From: Sphingomonadaceae bacterium
GTDB taxonomy: Bacteria > Pseudomonadota > Alphaproteobacteria > Sphingomonadales > Sphingomonadaceae
NCBI GenBank assembly: GCA_947453945.1
Contig: CANGJB010000005.1
Location: forward strand, 1 to 64,000
Reading direction: 5' to 3'
DNA: 64,000 nucleotides
Each line of letters opens with the position of its first letter. The first letter of the stretch is position 1. Under the pieces are notes generated by a model, which was given only the letters and a program-made list of their open reading frames with translations, had not been told where the DNA came from and searched no databases. Below, piece after piece: positions 52,182 to 63,207 of the stretch. Both the position numbers and the translations under genes were made by a program.

Positions 52182-54635
52182 CTACTTCACGGCGAGGCTA
52201 TCCACCGCCTGTCCCGCCGGGCTGGTCCACTGGAAACCGCTCACCCCATCCTTGCGCAGAAGGCCGAGGAAGGCCTGCGCCTCTGCCTCGCTGGCGAAAG
52301 GCCCTGTGAGCAAACGGAAATTGTTGCGCCAAGGGGTGATGAAAGGCTTGCGCGTGCGAAGCGCGGACGCTTCCTTCACGAGGCCTTGCCACTCCTTGCC
52401 CATGCCCGCGCGGTTCGAACCGGTGAGCACCTGGACCCAGATACGGCTGGCATGCGCTGGCTCGGCCTTGCCCCCCTTCTTGCCCTTCTGGAGCTTGTCG
52501 GCCTCGGGCGGGCACTGGGCCTCAGCTGCAGCCTTGCCCTTGGCGGACTTCGTCTTGGCCGGAGCCGGTTTGGCACCCTTCTTGCCCGACTTGCTGCTGG
52601 GCGCCTTGTCGAGGCAATCGCGATCCAGCGCGAGCTTGTCCTTGGCGATCTTTGCTGCGGCGTCCTTGGCGTTCTTGTCCTTGGCGCCATCTTTGCCGTT
52701 TGCCTTCCCGGCGCGGGTGACGACCGTTTCGGCTGCATCCTGATCGCTGGTGCGTGAAACGGCGGTGGGGCCATCGGGGCGCGCGCCGCGATCCCTGGCT
52801 GCCTGCTCGCGGGCCTTCGCAGCGGTCCTTGCGGCCTGTCGCAACGCCTCGATCCGCGCGAGATCAACGGCTTCAGCTTTCGTGGCAACTTCCTGCTCGG
52901 GCGGCTTGTAGCCATCAAACAGGCTGCGGAAATCGGCCGGGCTGTCGGGAGCGGCTGCAGCTGCCTGCGGCGCAGGTGCGGGTGCGGCTACCGGCGAAGA
53001 CGCAGCTGGCGCTGGCGCGGCTGACGTTGGCGCGACCGGCCGCGGCGCGACGAGCGCGAGTTGCGTTCCCGAAGCCGGTGCCGATCCCGGCTGCGTGACG
53101 GGCAGCGTAACGGGGGGCGGGGAAACCGAGGGCGGCGGCGCGGGCGTTGCGGGTGGCGGGCTGGCGATGGGCGCAGATTGCGCGGCCACTGGCGTGACGG
53201 TTGGCGTCGCAACTGGCGGGGCAGGCGCCCGCACGGCAAGCGGCGGCGCGGGCGTAAGCGGGGCCGGTATGGCGGCCAGTGCGGGGACTGGTGCAGGTGC
53301 AGGTGCAGGCGCTGGCGCGGGGGCAAACGCAGGCGGCGTAGGGCGAGGCGCAGGCGGCGGGGCCAGCGGCACGCCGGGCGGCACATCAAGCTTTGACAGC
53401 ACGACCGGCTTTGCTTGTACTCGGGCTTGGGCCTGTACGGGGGCCTGTACCTGCACGGACGACTGAACGCCCGGCGCGGCGGAGCGGGTGCCGGGCTGGA
53501 GGCCCCACGCTGTGTTCACGGCAGGTGCCGCGATCGCAAGGGTTGTGGGCGCGGGTGTCGGGGGCGTTGGCGGCTTGGCGAGCGGGGCTGCGGCAGCCTG
53601 AGGCGCGGGTGCCGGTGTCGCAGCGGCGAGCGCCGTCTCACGCGGGGCGTCCTTGCCCTGGCGCCGGCGCTTGCCGCGATCATCCCGCCCCCGCGCGCCC
53701 AGCGCCGGGCCCTGCGGGACAAGGCCCGCATCGACGCGCGGCGCACGCGGATGGGCGAGCGCATACTGCACGACTTGCGGATCATCGCGCCCAATGTCTG
53801 CCGCGCGCGGGAACCGGCCGAGATTGGCGGCGGCGGCCTGCTGCGCGGGCGTGAGGCGCGGCATGTAGCGCAGATAAGGCGAGATCGCGGCGGCCAGATC
53901 GGCCGGCATCGTAGCGCGGGCGATGCCCTCAGCCTCGTCGCTTTGCCCGGCGATCGCCATGATGAACGTGCGCACGCGCCATGCGCCCCGGTCGCGCCGT
54001 TCTAGTAGCGGCTGGATCACCAGTTCGGCGCCGCGCCGATCGCCAGCAACGACCAGGCTGATCGCATAGCGGCGGCTCGCCTCATCATTCTGCCCGGCGG
54101 CGAGCGCCAGTTGGTATTGGCGCTGGGCCGCGGTATTATCGCCAATGAGATCATAGGCAAGGCCACGCTCGGTAGCCATCTCGACGCCCTGAAAGCCTGC
54201 CTGCTCTGCCAGATCGAACCAGCGGATCGCCTCGAACGGCTGGCCCGAGCGCAGCACCGCAATGCCCATGCGTGCGCGCACGCCTGTCGTGCCGGGCGCG
54301 ACCTGCTCTGCGCGGGAGAGGAAGCCGATGGCCGCATCGGTATCACCCAGATCGAGCGCCGCGGCGCCGGCATCAAGCAGCGCGGTTATGTCGCGCGGAT
54401 CCCGCGCGAGGCGGGCTAGCGCGGTGTTGAGCGTGCGTGTCGGGCTTGGCGCTGTGGACTGGATCACCGGCACCGAGGTGGTGGCGATCGGATCTGCCCC
54501 GTCATCGTCAACCGGGCTGGCCTGCTGCGCCGCAAGTCCGGGCGCCGCGCATGACAGGATCACACCGGCCAGGAGCGTGGAGCCAAGGGGGGACGCGCTG
54601 TGCCGGAGGCCGGAGCAAAATAAGCGGCGGATCAT
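52182..54635 (-). CDS. TPR- and SPOR-domain envelope protein
   Basis: This 817-residue protein has a signal peptide (LLAGVILSCAAPGLAA), then TPR-like helical repeats at about residues 65-180 (LNTALARLARDPRDITALLDAGAAALDLGDTDAA...). From about 320 to 560 it is a long Pro/Ala/Val low-complexity stretch, including VQVQAPVQAQARVQAK. A charged Lys/Ala segment follows, and a C-terminal SPOR domain (IWVQVLTGSNRAGMGKEW... FRLLTGPFASEAEAQAF). SPOR domains bind denuded septal peptidoglycan. It lies immediately downstream of the division cluster. Confidence 0.9.
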   Translation of the reverse strand: MIRRLFCSGLRHSASPLGSTLLAGVILSCAAPGLAAQQASPVDDDGADPIATTSVPVIQSTAPSPTRTLNTALARLARDPRDITALLDAGAAALDLGDTDAAIGFLSRAEQVAPGTTGVRARMGIAVLRSGQPFEAIRWFDLAEQAGFQGVEMATERGLAYDLIGDNTAAQRQYQLALAAGQNDEASRRYAISLVVAGDRRGAELVIQPLLERRDRGAWRVRTFIMAIAGQSDEAEGIARATMPADLAAAISPYLRYMPRLTPAQQAAAANLGRFPRAADIGRDDPQVVQYALAHPRAPRVDAGLVPQGPALGARGRDDRGKRRRQGKDAPRETALAAATPAPAPQAAAAPLAKPPTPPTPAPTTLAIAAPAVNTAWGLQPGTRSAAPGVQSSVQVQAPVQAQARVQAKPVVLSKLDVPPGVPLAPPPAPRPTPPAFAPAPAPAPAPAPVPALAAIPAPLTPAPPLAVRAPAPPVATPTVTPVAAQSAPIASPPPATPAPPPSVSPPPVTLPVTQPGSAPASGTQLALVAPRPVAPTSAAPAPAASSPVAAPAPAPQAAAAAPDSPADFRSLFDGYKPPEQEVATKAEAVDLARIEALRQAARTAAKAREQAARDRGARPDGPTAVSRTSDQDAAETVVTRAGKANGKDGAKDKNAKDAAAKIAKDKLALDRDCLDKAPSSKSGKKGAKPAPAKTKSAKGKAAAEAQCPPEADKLQKGKKGGKAEPAHASRIWVQVLTGSNRAGMGKEWQGLVKEASALRTRKPFITPWRNNFRLLTGPFASEAEAQAFLGLLRKDGVSGFQWTSPAGQAVDSLAVK

Positions 54636-54770
54636 GGGGCGCACCTTATCGCGGCGAAAAGAAACACGCAAAGCGGCGCTGATGGCAACTTGCCCCATAT
54701 GAGACAGGCCGCGGCGTTTGCCGGCCGCCCCCAGCCGGCTCCCCCAAAAAGGTGGCCTGCGCCGCGCTTG

Positions 54771-54792
54771 CCGCCCTGCTTGCGCAGGGCGG
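54771..54792 (-). terminator. Hairpin downstream of ftsZ
   Basis: CCGCCCTGC-ttgc-GCAGGGCGG, nine perfect pairs, seven bases after the ftsZ stop on the minus strand. No T-run follows, so it may attenuate or process the transcript instead of ending it. Confidence 0.45.
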
Positions 54793-54799
54793 TGCCACG

Positions 54800-56269
54800 T
54801 TACTGGTTGTTTTGCCGGCCGAGGAAGCGCGGGATATTCAGCGCGCTGCCGTCTTCCGGTTCGGCGTCCTCTTCACCCGCACGGACACCGCCGCGTGAGA
54901 GATTGGCCATGCGTTCAAACAGCGTGCTGCCCGGCGGGCTGCGGGGCGCATCGCCCCCAGCCGGATCGGGCTGCGCGCGGCCGAAGCGCGGCGGAATCGG
55001 CGCCTCATCGCCCAGACCGAGCTCGAGTTCGCCCTCAGCCGGGGGTGCGGTTTCCTGCGCCTCGGACAGATCGAGCGTGAGATCGAGCGGATCTTCCGCA
55101 GGGGCCTCAGGCTCTGCCGCATCGCTGGCCGCCGGTTCGGGCGGCGCGAAGCTGGGCGGGGCCAAAGACTGCGGTTCTTCGGCAACGGGCTGCGGCGCCG
55201 GGGCCAGTTCCGCTGCAGCCGCGCGGCCCAGACCGCCGGGGAATGCCGGGCCGCGCACGCCGCCCATCATGGTCGGACGGGCTGCGGATTCGGCCATTTC
55301 AGCGCTCTGCTCGATACCGGTGGCAACCACCGAGACGCGGATCTTGCCATCGAGGTTGGGGTTGAAAGCCGAACCCCAGATGATGTTCGCGTTGGGATCA
55401 ACCAGCTCGCGGATGTGGTTCGCAGCTTCGTCGACTTCGAGCAGCTTCATGTCGTCGCCGCCAATGATCGAGATGATGACGCCCTTGGCGCCCTGCATCG
55501 AGACGCCATCGAGCAGCGGGTTGGCGATGGCGCGTTCGGCGGCTTCGAGCGCGCGGTTGGGGCCTTCGCCCTCACCCGTGCCCATCATCGCCTTGCCCAT
55601 CTCACCCATGACCGAGCGCACGTCGGCAAAGTCGAGGTTGATCAGGCCCGGCATGACCATGAGATCGGTGATCGAACGCACGCCCTGCTGGAGCACTTCG
55701 TCCGCCAGCTGGAAGGCTTCCTTGAACGTGGTCTCCGCCTTTGCGACGAGGAACAGGTTCTGATTCGGGATCACGATCAGCGTATCGACGTGCTTCTGCA
55801 GCTCCGCGATACCCGATTCGGCGGCGCGCATCCGGCGCGTGCCTTCGAACAGGAACGGCTTGGTGACGACGCCAACCGTGAGCACGCCCTTGCGGCGCGC
55901 AGCTTCGGCGATGACCGGTGCAGCGCCGGTGCCGGTGCCCCCGCCCATGCCTGCCGCGATGAAGCACATGTGCACGCCTTCAAGCGCGCGTTCGATGTCT
56001 TCGATCGTTTCTTCGGCAGCAGCGCGGCCGACTTCGGGCCGGGCGCCGGCGCCGAGGCCCTGGGTCATATCCGGCCCCAACTGGATGCGGTTGTCCGCGA
56101 TCGAATTGTTGAGCGCCTGCGCATCGGTGTTGACGACGACGAAATCGACGCCCTCAATCTTGGCGTTGATCATGTTGGCGATGGCATTGCCGCCCGCCCC
56201 GCCTACGCCAATGACGGTGATGCGCGGCCGCAGTTCGTCGATGGCCGGCGGTCCGATGTTGATGCTCAT
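54800..56269 (-). CDS. ftsZ: Cell division GTPase FtsZ
   Basis: This 489-residue tubulin homologue forms the Z ring. GTP-binding: [24 protein letters not shown] (tubulin signature, about residue 107) and the T7 catalytic NxDFxD region ([11 protein letters not shown]). From about residue 320 there is a long, disordered Pro/Ala-rich linker, then the C-terminal conserved peptide NIPRFLGRQ. The linker is far longer than in E. coli but normal in alphaproteobacteria. GGGAGAG precedes the ATG. Confidence 0.98.
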   Translation of the reverse strand: MSINIGPPAIDELRPRITVIGVGGAGGNAIANMINAKIEGVDFVVVNTDAQALNNSIADNRIQLGPDMTQGLGAGARPEVGRAAAEETIEDIERALEGVHMCFIAAGMGGGTGTGAAPVIAEAARRKGVLTVGVVTKPFLFEGTRRMRAAESGIAELQKHVDTLIVIPNQNLFLVAKAETTFKEAFQLADEVLQQGVRSITDLMVMPGLINLDFADVRSVMGEMGKAMMGTGEGEGPNRALEAAERAIANPLLDGVSMQGAKGVIISIIGGDDMKLLEVDEAANHIRELVDPNANIIWGSAFNPNLDGKIRVSVVATGIEQSAEMAESAARPTMMGGVRGPAFPGGLGRAAAAELAPAPQPVAEEPQSLAPPSFAPPEPAASDAAEPEAPAEDPLDLTLDLSEAQETAPPAEGELELGLGDEAPIPPRFGRAQPDPAGGDAPRSPPGSTLFERMANLSRGGVRAGEEDAEPEDGSALNIPRFLGRQNNQ

Positions 56270-56409
56270 AGCGCTCTCCCGTGCGGGTCTGCGGGGGGCC
56301 GGAAATGGAGCCCCGGAATCGTAACGTTTGCTTTGGCACGGATCGTTTCACCGAATCAAAGCTTCGACAGGTTTTTCCACAATTAGAAAGGCCAAAGGCG
56401 GACTTCCCA

Positions 56410-57693
56410 TCAGAAATATTCCCGCATGGCGTGCCAGACACGCTGGATCAGGTTCAACCCACTGTAGGATTGCGTAGGCCCCCAGGTCGGGCCGAGCTTG
56501 CGGATATCGACCGGATCGGCGGCGGCATAGAGCATGAGGCCGACCAGCGTGGAGGAACTGGGCGTGGCATGGCCGGGCGGCAGGCCCAGCATCGTCGGCG
56601 GGGAGCCGATGCGCACCGGGCGGCCAAGTGCGGCCTGGGCATAGTCGGCAAGGCCGGGAAGCTGCGCGCCGCCGCCGGTGATCACGACCTGCTGGCCGCG
56701 CTTGCCATTGAAGCCAAGTGCCTTGAGCGCGCGCCCCACTTCCTCCGTAAATGCACCGAGTTGCTGGGTTATGACCGAGACGAGTTCGGCGCGGGGAATG
56801 CGGTTCTTGTCGTCTGCATGACGCGCCATCGGGCCGCTCACTTCGGGATCGCCGGGCGCATTGACCGGGATCATCTCGCGGTGATCGGCGGGGCTCGCCA
56901 GCGCGGAGCCCGACATGCACTTCAAGCGCTCTGCCTGATAGCGGCGGATGCCGAAGGCCGATGCGATGGCATCGGTAATGTCGCCCGAACCATAGGCTAT
57001 AGCCTGCATGCCCAGCAGCATGCCGCCGGCATAGACCGAGACAGTGGTGACTTCCGCGCCGAATTCGATGAGCGCAACGCCCAGTTCGCGTTCTTCGGCA
57101 GAGAGGCAGGCATGGCCCGCCGCGATAGGTGAGCCGACCACGGCTTCGACGCGCAAGTGCGCGTTCTCGACCGTTTCCTTGAGATTGCGCACCGGGGCGC
57201 CGTCCGCCAGCATGACGTGGATATCGACCGCGAGCCGTTCGGCATGGAGGCCCTTGGGATTGGGCACCCCGTCTGCCCCATCAAGCGTGTAGTGCGCGGG
57301 CTGGGCGTGGAGCACGGTCCGGCCATCGGGCTGGATCACCTCGCGCCCGGCGATCAGCAAGTGCTCGATATCATCGGATTCGATCCGCCGCCCGCCGATC
57401 TCGACTTCGACCTTGGCGGTGGAGCTGGTCAGCCCCGCCCCCGAACAGCCGATCCACACGCTCTGCACGCTGGCATTGGCCATCTTCTCGGCGCGCTCGA
57501 TCGCATCGCGCACGGAATGGGTCGCGGCGACCATATCGGTGACATAGCCGCGCTTGATGCCCTGCGACTGGCGGTGGCCCGAGCCCATCACGACCATCTC
57601 GCCCGCTTCGGTGAGCCCGGCGATGATCGCGGAGACGCGGAACGAGCCGAGATTGACGGCCGCAAAAACCTTGGTGATGCGCGGTGCCGCCAT
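56410..57693 (-). CDS. ftsA: Cell division protein FtsA
   Basis: This 427-residue actin-like protein anchors FtsZ filaments to the membrane. SHS2 and nucleotide blocks are present: KRGYVTDMVAATHSVRDAIERAE, IEFGAEVTTVSVYAGG, VVITGGGAQLPGLADYA. The extreme C-terminus LIQRVWHAMREYF is the amphipathic membrane-targeting helix. Odd: the first phosphate loop, usually DIGSSK/DLGTSK, reads VNLGSFRVSAI, so the usual acidic residue is Asn. It lies between ftsQ and ftsZ. Confidence 0.95.
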   Translation of the reverse strand: MAAPRITKVFAAVNLGSFRVSAIIAGLTEAGEMVVMGSGHRQSQGIKRGYVTDMVAATHSVRDAIERAEKMANASVQSVWIGCSGAGLTSSTAKVEVEIGGRRIESDDIEHLLIAGREVIQPDGRTVLHAQPAHYTLDGADGVPNPKGLHAERLAVDIHVMLADGAPVRNLKETVENAHLRVEAVVGSPIAAGHACLSAEERELGVALIEFGAEVTTVSVYAGGMLLGMQAIAYGSGDITDAIASAFGIRRYQAERLKCMSGSALASPADHREMIPVNAPGDPEVSGPMARHADDKNRIPRAELVSVITQQLGAFTEEVGRALKALGFNGKRGQQVVITGGGAQLPGLADYAQAALGRPVRIGSPPTMLGLPPGHATPSSSTLVGLMLYAAADPVDIRKLGPTWGPTQSYSGLNLIQRVWHAMREYF

Positions 57694-57702
57694 GTTCGAC
57701 GA

Positions 57703-58716
57703 TCAGTCCTGCGCGATTTTGATGATGGGCGACTTGCCGGGCGCGGCAGACGCGATGGCAGCGTGCGCGGATTCGGTTTTGGCGGTAGCGGCAGCGGCCT
57801 TGGTACTTGCCTCGGCCCGTGCGGCGGCGGCCAGGGCATCGGCGCGGCCGGGCACGCGCATGTAGATGCGATCGGCGCTGCGCATATCGAAGCTGACAAC
57901 CTTGCCGCCGAGCAGCCGGTCCACGCCGTCCATCCGCGCGAAGGTGAGCAGCGCGCTGGCGGACTGGTCGTCACCCTCGGGCAGGGCAAGGACCTGCTGG
58001 GTTTTGAACGTGAGGTTCCAGCGGCGATTGCCGATCCATTCCGCCTCCGCCACCTGCGGGCGCAGCGCAGGCGCGGCATCGAGCAGATGGACGAGATCGG
58101 GCACGCGCGTTTCGGCACCATTGCCGGACAGCACGAGCAAGCCCTTGGCCCGCGCCGGGTTCACCGCTTCGAGCGGATGGCCGGTATCGTCGATCAGGGT
58201 CAGCTTACCATCACGGCGCATCACGGCATGGGGGCTGCGCTCGATCACATCGACCACCAGCGTATCGGGCAGCTGGCGCGAGACGCGCGCATCCTTGACC
58301 CACGAGAGCTGCAGCAGATCATTGCGCAAGCCCGCGATATCGAGCCGCGGCATCGCCTGATCACGCTGGCCGAGCACTTTCTCGTAGATCTTGAGCTCGT
58401 TCATACGGTTGACGCCGCGCACTTCGACGCGCTTGACCTCGAACCCGGATTTCGAGGCGAACAGCGCCATTTCGGCCTCTGCCAGCTGGGGCACGCCCGC
58501 CATGCTGGCGACGATCCAGGCGAGCGCCGCCGCACCGCCGAGGATCACGACCATCAGGATGCGGTGCAGCGTTTCCTCGCTGAAAGGCATCCACTGCATG
58601 ATCTGATCGATCACCGAGCCGGTCTGGCGCCGCGCGGCATTGACCTTGCGCTTGGTGCCGCTGGCAGCAGCGACGCGGCGGACGGCCTTGCCGCCCCGGC
58701 GAATGGTCTGTGCCAT
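57703..58716 (-). CDS. ftsQ: Cell division protein FtsQ
   Basis: This 337-residue bitopic protein has a basic cytoplasmic N-terminus (MAQTIRRGGKAVRRVAAASGTKRK), one membrane helix near residues 53-72, a POTRA domain (GFEVKRVEVRGVNRMNELKIYEKV) and the beta domain with VIERSPHAVMRRDGKLTLIDDTGH. It links FtsB/FtsL and FtsW to the divisome. A Pro/Ala-rich tail runs to the C-terminus. It is 3 bases from ddl and 9 from ftsA. Confidence 0.93.
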   Translation of the reverse strand: MAQTIRRGGKAVRRVAAASGTKRKVNAARRQTGSVIDQIMQWMPFSEETLHRILMVVILGGAAALAWIVASMAGVPQLAEAEMALFASKSGFEVKRVEVRGVNRMNELKIYEKVLGQRDQAMPRLDIAGLRNDLLQLSWVKDARVSRQLPDTLVVDVIERSPHAVMRRDGKLTLIDDTGHPLEAVNPARAKGLLVLSGNGAETRVPDLVHLLDAAPALRPQVAEAEWIGNRRWNLTFKTQQVLALPEGDDQSASALLTFARMDGVDRLLGGKVVSFDMRSADRIYMRVPGRADALAAAARAEASTKAAAATAKTESAHAAIASAAPGKSPIIKIAQD

Positions 58717-58719
58717 GGC

Positions 58720-59664
58720 TCAGGTCTCCTTCTTCGCTGAAGTGAGAGCATCGGAAACAATCGCTTCGACCAGATCGCCATAGTCCATGCCGAGCGCGCG
58801 CGCCTGTTCGGGGACGAGGCTCAAGGGTGTCATCCCCGGCTGGGTGTTGACCTCAAGCAGGAACAGCCCTTCCACGCCCTGCTCGTCATCCCAGCGGAAA
58901 TCGCTGCGGCTGGTGCCTTTGCAGCCAAGCAACTGGTGGGCGCGGAGCGCAATGTCCTTGCAAGCCTCGGCGATCTCGTCCGGAATTTCGGCCGGGCAGA
59001 TATGATCGGTCATGCCGTCGGTGTACTTGGCGTCGAAATCATAGAAGCCGGACTTGGGCCTCAGTTCAGTGACGAGGAGCGCCTTGTCGACCAGCACGGC
59101 CGTCGTCAGCTCGCGGCCGCGGATGAAGGGCTCCGCCAGCAGCTCGTCGAATTCGTTCCACGGGCCGATGGCATCGCGGCTGATCGGATCGCCATAGTTG
59201 CCGCCCGCAGTCACAATGGCGACGCCGACCGAGGAGCCTTCGTTGACGGGCTTCAAGACATAAGGGCGCGGCAGGGGATCGCGCTCGAACAAGTCGGCGC
59301 TTTTGACCATGCGCCCGCCGGGCATGGGGATACCGTGGGGCACGAGTGCCTGCTTGGTCAGCTGCTTGTCGATTGCAATGACCGAAGTGGCGAGGCCGGA
59401 GTGGGTGTAGGTCAGACCCATGAGGTCCATCAGGCCCTGCACCGTGCCATCTTCGCCGGGCGTGCCGTGAAGGGCGTTGAACACGACATCGGGCGCGGCT
59501 TCGGCGAGGACTTGCGCAACATCGCGGCCCATGTCGATGCGGGTGACGCGGTGGCCCTTGGCTTCGAGCGCATCGGCGACGCCGTTGCCGCTCATCAGCG
59601 ACACCGGGCGTTCGCTGGACCAGCCGCCCATGAGGACCGCGATGTGGAGTTTGGGGATTGTCAT
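58720..59664 (-). CDS. ddl: D-alanine--D-alanine ligase
   Basis: This 314-residue ATP-grasp enzyme makes D-Ala-D-Ala for peptidoglycan. Visible: HIAVLMGGWSSERPVSLMSG, FNALHGTPGEDGTVQGLMDLMGL, the ATP-grasp KPVNEGSSVGVAIV and the Mg-binding FLLEVNTQPGMTPLSLVPEQA. The ATG overlaps the murB stop (ATGA). Start MTIPKLH is chosen; 20 extra codons upstream lack homology. Confidence 0.96.
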   Translation of the reverse strand: MTIPKLHIAVLMGGWSSERPVSLMSGNGVADALEAKGHRVTRIDMGRDVAQVLAEAAPDVVFNALHGTPGEDGTVQGLMDLMGLTYTHSGLATSVIAIDKQLTKQALVPHGIPMPGGRMVKSADLFERDPLPRPYVLKPVNEGSSVGVAIVTAGGNYGDPISRDAIGPWNEFDELLAEPFIRGRELTTAVLVDKALLVTELRPKSGFYDFDAKYTDGMTDHICPAEIPDEIAEACKDIALRAHQLLGCKGTSRSDFRWDDEQGVEGLFLLEVNTQPGMTPLSLVPEQARALGMDYGDLVEAIVSDALTSAKKET

Positions 59665-60590
59665 GGCTGGCCTACACGTTCTTGTGGCGCTCCGGCAATC
59701 ATGCCTACGCGCTGGATTTCCCATTGTAGATCAACGCCCGCAGTCTGGCGCACCTTGTCGCGCACCAGTTCACCCAGCGCCTCGATATCGGCGCTGGTGG
59801 CCTCGCCCGTGTTGATGAGGAAGTTGGTGTGCTTTTCCGAGACCTGTGCGCCGCCGAGCGTAAGGCCCCGGCAGCCCGCCTTGTCGACGAGTTCCCACGC
59901 CTTTGCGCCATCGGGGTTCTTGAAGGTGCTGCCGCCGGTTTTGCTGCGCAGCGGCTGGCTGGCTTCGCGCGCGGCGGAAATGCGGTCCATTTCGGCCTGA
60001 ATGGCGGTGGGTTCGCCCGGATGGCCCCGGAAGCGCGCGGCGACGACGATGCTGCCGTCGGTCAGTTCCGAATGGCGATAGGTGTAGCCGAGTTCGCTGA
60101 CCGGCAGCGTGACGATCTCGCCCGAGCGGATCACGACATCGCAGGCGATCAAGATGTCCTTGACCTCGCGGCCATAAGCGCCGCCGTTCATGCGCACGAA
60201 ACCGCCGACGGTGCCGGGGATCGAGCGGAGGAATTCGAGGCCCGCAATGCCATGATCGCGCGCGGTGCTGGAGACGAGAATGCCGCTGGCCCCGCCGCCG
60301 CAGTTGAGCGTGACTTCATCCAGCTTCTCGACAGAAGCGAAGGCCTTGCCGAGGCGGACGACAACGCCGGGGACGCCGCCATCGCGGACGATGAGATTGG
60401 AGCCAAGGCCGAGCGCCATGACCGGCACTTCGGGCGCGAGGCCGGCGAGGAAGTCCTGCAGATCAACGACGTCCTTGGGCTCGAACAGCCACTGCGCGGA
60501 GCCGCCGGACTTGAACCAGACTAGCGGGGCGAGCGGGGCACCCGGCGTCAGCTTGCCGCGAACTGGAGGAAAGGCGGTCAGCGTGGTCAC
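59661..60590 (-). CDS. murB: UDP-N-acetylenolpyruvoylglucosamine reductase
   Basis: This 309-residue FAD enzyme reduces UDP-GlcNAc-enolpyruvate to UDP-MurNAc. FAD-binding part: [22 protein letters not shown], then [30 protein letters not shown] and the substrate-side [23 protein letters not shown]. Its GTG start overlaps the end of murC (GTGA). Confidence 0.96.
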   Translation of the reverse strand: MTTLTAFPPVRGKLTPGAPLAPLVWFKSGGSAQWLFEPKDVVDLQDFLAGLAPEVPVMALGLGSNLIVRDGGVPGVVVRLGKAFASVEKLDEVTLNCGGGASGILVSSTARDHGIAGLEFLRSIPGTVGGFVRMNGGAYGREVKDILIACDVVIRSGEIVTLPVSELGYTYRHSELTDGSIVVAARFRGHPGEPTAIQAEMDRISAAREASQPLRSKTGGSTFKNPDGAKAWELVDKAGCRGLTLGGAQVSEKHTNFLINTGEATSADIEALGELVRDKVRQTAGVDLQWEIQRVGMIAGAPQERVGQP

Positions 60591-62014
60591 GCCGCCGCCC
60601 GCCTGGCTTCAATCGCGCCGGCCAGCCCTGCCGCCCACTTGGTGATATCGCCCGCGCCGAGGCAGACGACCATGTCGCCCGGCTGGATCACGCCTGCGAG
60701 TTCGATTGCCAGCGCATCGGCACCGGCGATGAGGTGCGCCGAGCGGTGCCCGCGCGCCTTGATCCCTTCGACCATCGCGGCGCTATCCACGCCTTCGATG
60801 GGCTGCTCGCCTGCGGGATAGACCGGCGCGGCATAGACCACATCGGCATCGTTGAACGCGCCCTGGAACTCTTCCATGTGATCGCGCAGGCGGGTGAAGC
60901 GGTGCGGCTGGACGACGGCAATGACCCTCCCCCCTTGACCTTCAGTGGGCACACCCTCACGCGCGGCGGCGAGTACGGCGCGGATTTCGACCGGGTGGTG
61001 GCCGTAGTCGTCGATCACGGTCGCCCCACCTACTTCACCCACCTTGGTGAAGCGGCGCTTGACCCCGCCGAACTTGGCAAAGCCGGTGCGGACCAGCTCT
61101 TCCGAAACGCCCATCTCCACCGCGACGGCGACGGCGGCGAGCGCGTTCTGCACGTTGTGGCGGCCGGGCATGGGCAGCTCGATCCCCTCGATGCGGCGGA
61201 AGCTGCCGTCGCGCTGGCGCAGCACGGCGGTGAAGCGGTTGCCGCCGGGGATCGGGGTGACGCTTTCACCGCGCACGTCGGCCTGCGCGGAAAAGCCGTA
61301 GGTCACCACGCGGCGATCGCGCACCTTGGGGATGATCGCCTGTACTTCGGGGTGATCGATGCACAGGATAGCCGCGCCGTAGAACGGCACGTTCTCGATG
61401 AATTCGACGAAGCTGTCCTTGACCTTCTCGAACGAGCCGTAGTGATCGAGGTGTTCGGGATCGATATTCGTGACGACCGCGAGCGTGCCATCGAGCCGCA
61501 GGAACGAGCCGTCGCTCTCGTCGGCCTCGACCACCATCCACTCGCTGTCACCCAGCCGTGCGTTTGAACCATAGGAATTGATGATGCCGCCGTTGATCAC
61601 GGTGGGATCGACCCCGCCGGCATCGAGCAGGCAGGCGATCATCGAAGTTGTGGTGGTCTTGCCATGCGTGCCGGCCACGGCGACGGTATTTTTCAGCCGC
61701 ATCAGTTCGGCGAGCATTTCCGCGCGGCGGACGACGGGAATGCGGCCTTCCAGCGCGGCGACGACTTCGGGATTGTCACGCTTCACGGCAGTGGACGTGA
61801 CGACCACGGCAGCGCCTGCAACGTTTTCCGCGCGCTGGCCGATCATCACCGCGATGCCGCGCTGGCGCAGGCCATCGACGACATAGCTTTCCGCCATGTC
61901 GGAGCCCTGCACGCTATAGCCCATGTTGTGCATGACCTCGGCAATGCCGGACATGCCGATTCCGCCGATGCCGACAAAGTGGATCGTGCCGATTTCGGTG
62001 CCGACGCCCTTCAT
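60587..62014 (-). CDS. murC: UDP-N-acetylmuramate--L-alanine ligase
   Basis: This 475-residue Mur ligase adds L-Ala to UDP-MurNAc. N-terminal Rossmann [21 protein letters not shown]-binding [13 protein letters not shown] (about residue 118), DEADES region and [12 protein letters not shown]. The ATG lies within the end of murG (ATGA). The in-frame stretch beyond 62014 is murG antisense content. Confidence 0.97.
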   Translation of the reverse strand: MKGVGTEIGTIHFVGIGGIGMSGIAEVMHNMGYSVQGSDMAESYVVDGLRQRGIAVMIGQRAENVAGAAVVVTSTAVKRDNPEVVAALEGRIPVVRRAEMLAELMRLKNTVAVAGTHGKTTTTSMIACLLDAGGVDPTVINGGIINSYGSNARLGDSEWMVVEADESDGSFLRLDGTLAVVTNIDPEHLDHYGSFEKVKDSFVEFIENVPFYGAAILCIDHPEVQAIIPKVRDRRVVTYGFSAQADVRGESVTPIPGGNRFTAVLRQRDGSFRRIEGIELPMPGRHNVQNALAAVAVAVEMGVSEELVRTGFAKFGGVKRRFTKVGEVGGATVIDDYGHHPVEIRAVLAAAREGVPTEGQGGRVIAVVQPHRFTRLRDHMEEFQGAFNDADVVYAAPVYPAGEQPIEGVDSAAMVEGIKARGHRSAHLIAGADALAIELAGVIQPGDMVVCLGAGDITKWAAGLAGAIEARRAAA

Positions 62015-63207
62015 TCGGCAAACTCCTTGGCCAGCGCCTCGCGGGTGGACGGCGCCGTTTGCGTAGTGCTGTCCATGCGGATCACGTCCATCAGCGGCAC
62101 ACCGCCGAAGCCTTCGACGAGATCGGCCAGGTCCTTCACCGCATTGGGGAGGCCGCAGTTCCACGCGGCGTGGGCGGCATTGGCGAGCGCGGCGGGGCCG
62201 AGCGCCATGGCCTGAATCTGCTTGGCAAGCTCCTTGGGCGTGAAGCCCGACTGGCGGATCGCGCGCGCGCCGCCTGCCTTCACCATCTCGCGCGCATTGA
62301 CCGCCTGATGATCGTCGGTCGCAATAGGCAGCGGCACGAGGATCGCGGGGCGGCCGACCGCCGAGAGTTCGGCAATCGTCGAAGCACCGGAGCGGCCGAT
62401 GAAGAGGTGCGTTTCGGCAAGCCGGCTCGCCATATCCTCGAAATAGGTGCCGAGTTCGGCCGGGATCTGGTGCCCGGCATAGCGCGCGCGCACCGCCTCG
62501 ATATCTTCGGGGCGGCACTGCTGCGTGACTTGCAGGCGGTGGCGCAGCGCCGGAGGCAGCATGGCAAGGCCATCGGGCACGACTTCGGAAAGGATCGAGG
62601 CGCCCTGGCTGCCGCCGGTGACGAGCACGCGGAACAGGCTGTCCTCGCTGAAGGCCGGGAATGCCTCACCGCGCAGCGCAAGCACTTCGGCGCGGACCGG
62701 ATTGCCGACGCGGTGGACTTTGCCCCACAGCTTGGGATCGAGACGCTCGACTTCCATGTAAGCCGTGGCGATGGCATCGACGCGCTTTGCCAGCAGGCGG
62801 TTCACCCGGCCCAGCACGGCGTTCTGTTCGTGGATCACCGTGGGAATGCCGGCCGACCGCGCAGCGAGGAGCGCCGGCAGCGCAGGGTATCCGCCAAAGC
62901 CGACGACGCAGGCGGGCTGGAAGCTTTCAAACAGGCGCAGCGCCATCGCGCGGCCGCTCCAAATCGCGGCAAGTCCCTTGGCGAGCGCGATGGGGTTCTT
63001 GCCGAGCCGCCCGGCGGGCAGGACATGCGCAGGCAGGAACGAAGGCTTGCCGGGGATCTTGGCGCCGCGCTCGTCGGTAACCAGCGCCACGTGATGCCCG
63101 CGCTGCTCCAGTTCTACCGCCAGCGCGAAAGCGGGCAGGAGATGCCCGCCAGTGCCGCCTGCGGCGAGGACGAAATGGCGCGATACGCCGGGTACATGGG
63201 TGGTCAT
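62011..63207 (-). CDS. murG: Lipid II synthase MurG
   Basis: This 398-residue GT28 enzyme adds GlcNAc to lipid I at the inner membrane. G-loop 1 is [19 protein letters not shown], with [28 protein letters not shown] and the C-terminal donor site [37 protein letters not shown]. It overlaps ftsW by four bases. Confidence 0.97.
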   Translation of the reverse strand: MTTHVPGVSRHFVLAAGGTGGHLLPAFALAVELEQRGHHVALVTDERGAKIPGKPSFLPAHVLPAGRLGKNPIALAKGLAAIWSGRAMALRLFESFQPACVVGFGGYPALPALLAARSAGIPTVIHEQNAVLGRVNRLLAKRVDAIATAYMEVERLDPKLWGKVHRVGNPVRAEVLALRGEAFPAFSEDSLFRVLVTGGSQGASILSEVVPDGLAMLPPALRHRLQVTQQCRPEDIEAVRARYAGHQIPAELGTYFEDMASRLAETHLFIGRSGASTIAELSAVGRPAILVPLPIATDDHQAVNAREMVKAGGARAIRQSGFTPKELAKQIQAMALGPAALANAAHAAWNCGLPNAVKDLADLVEGFGGVPLMDVIRMDSTTQTAPSTREALAKEFAE

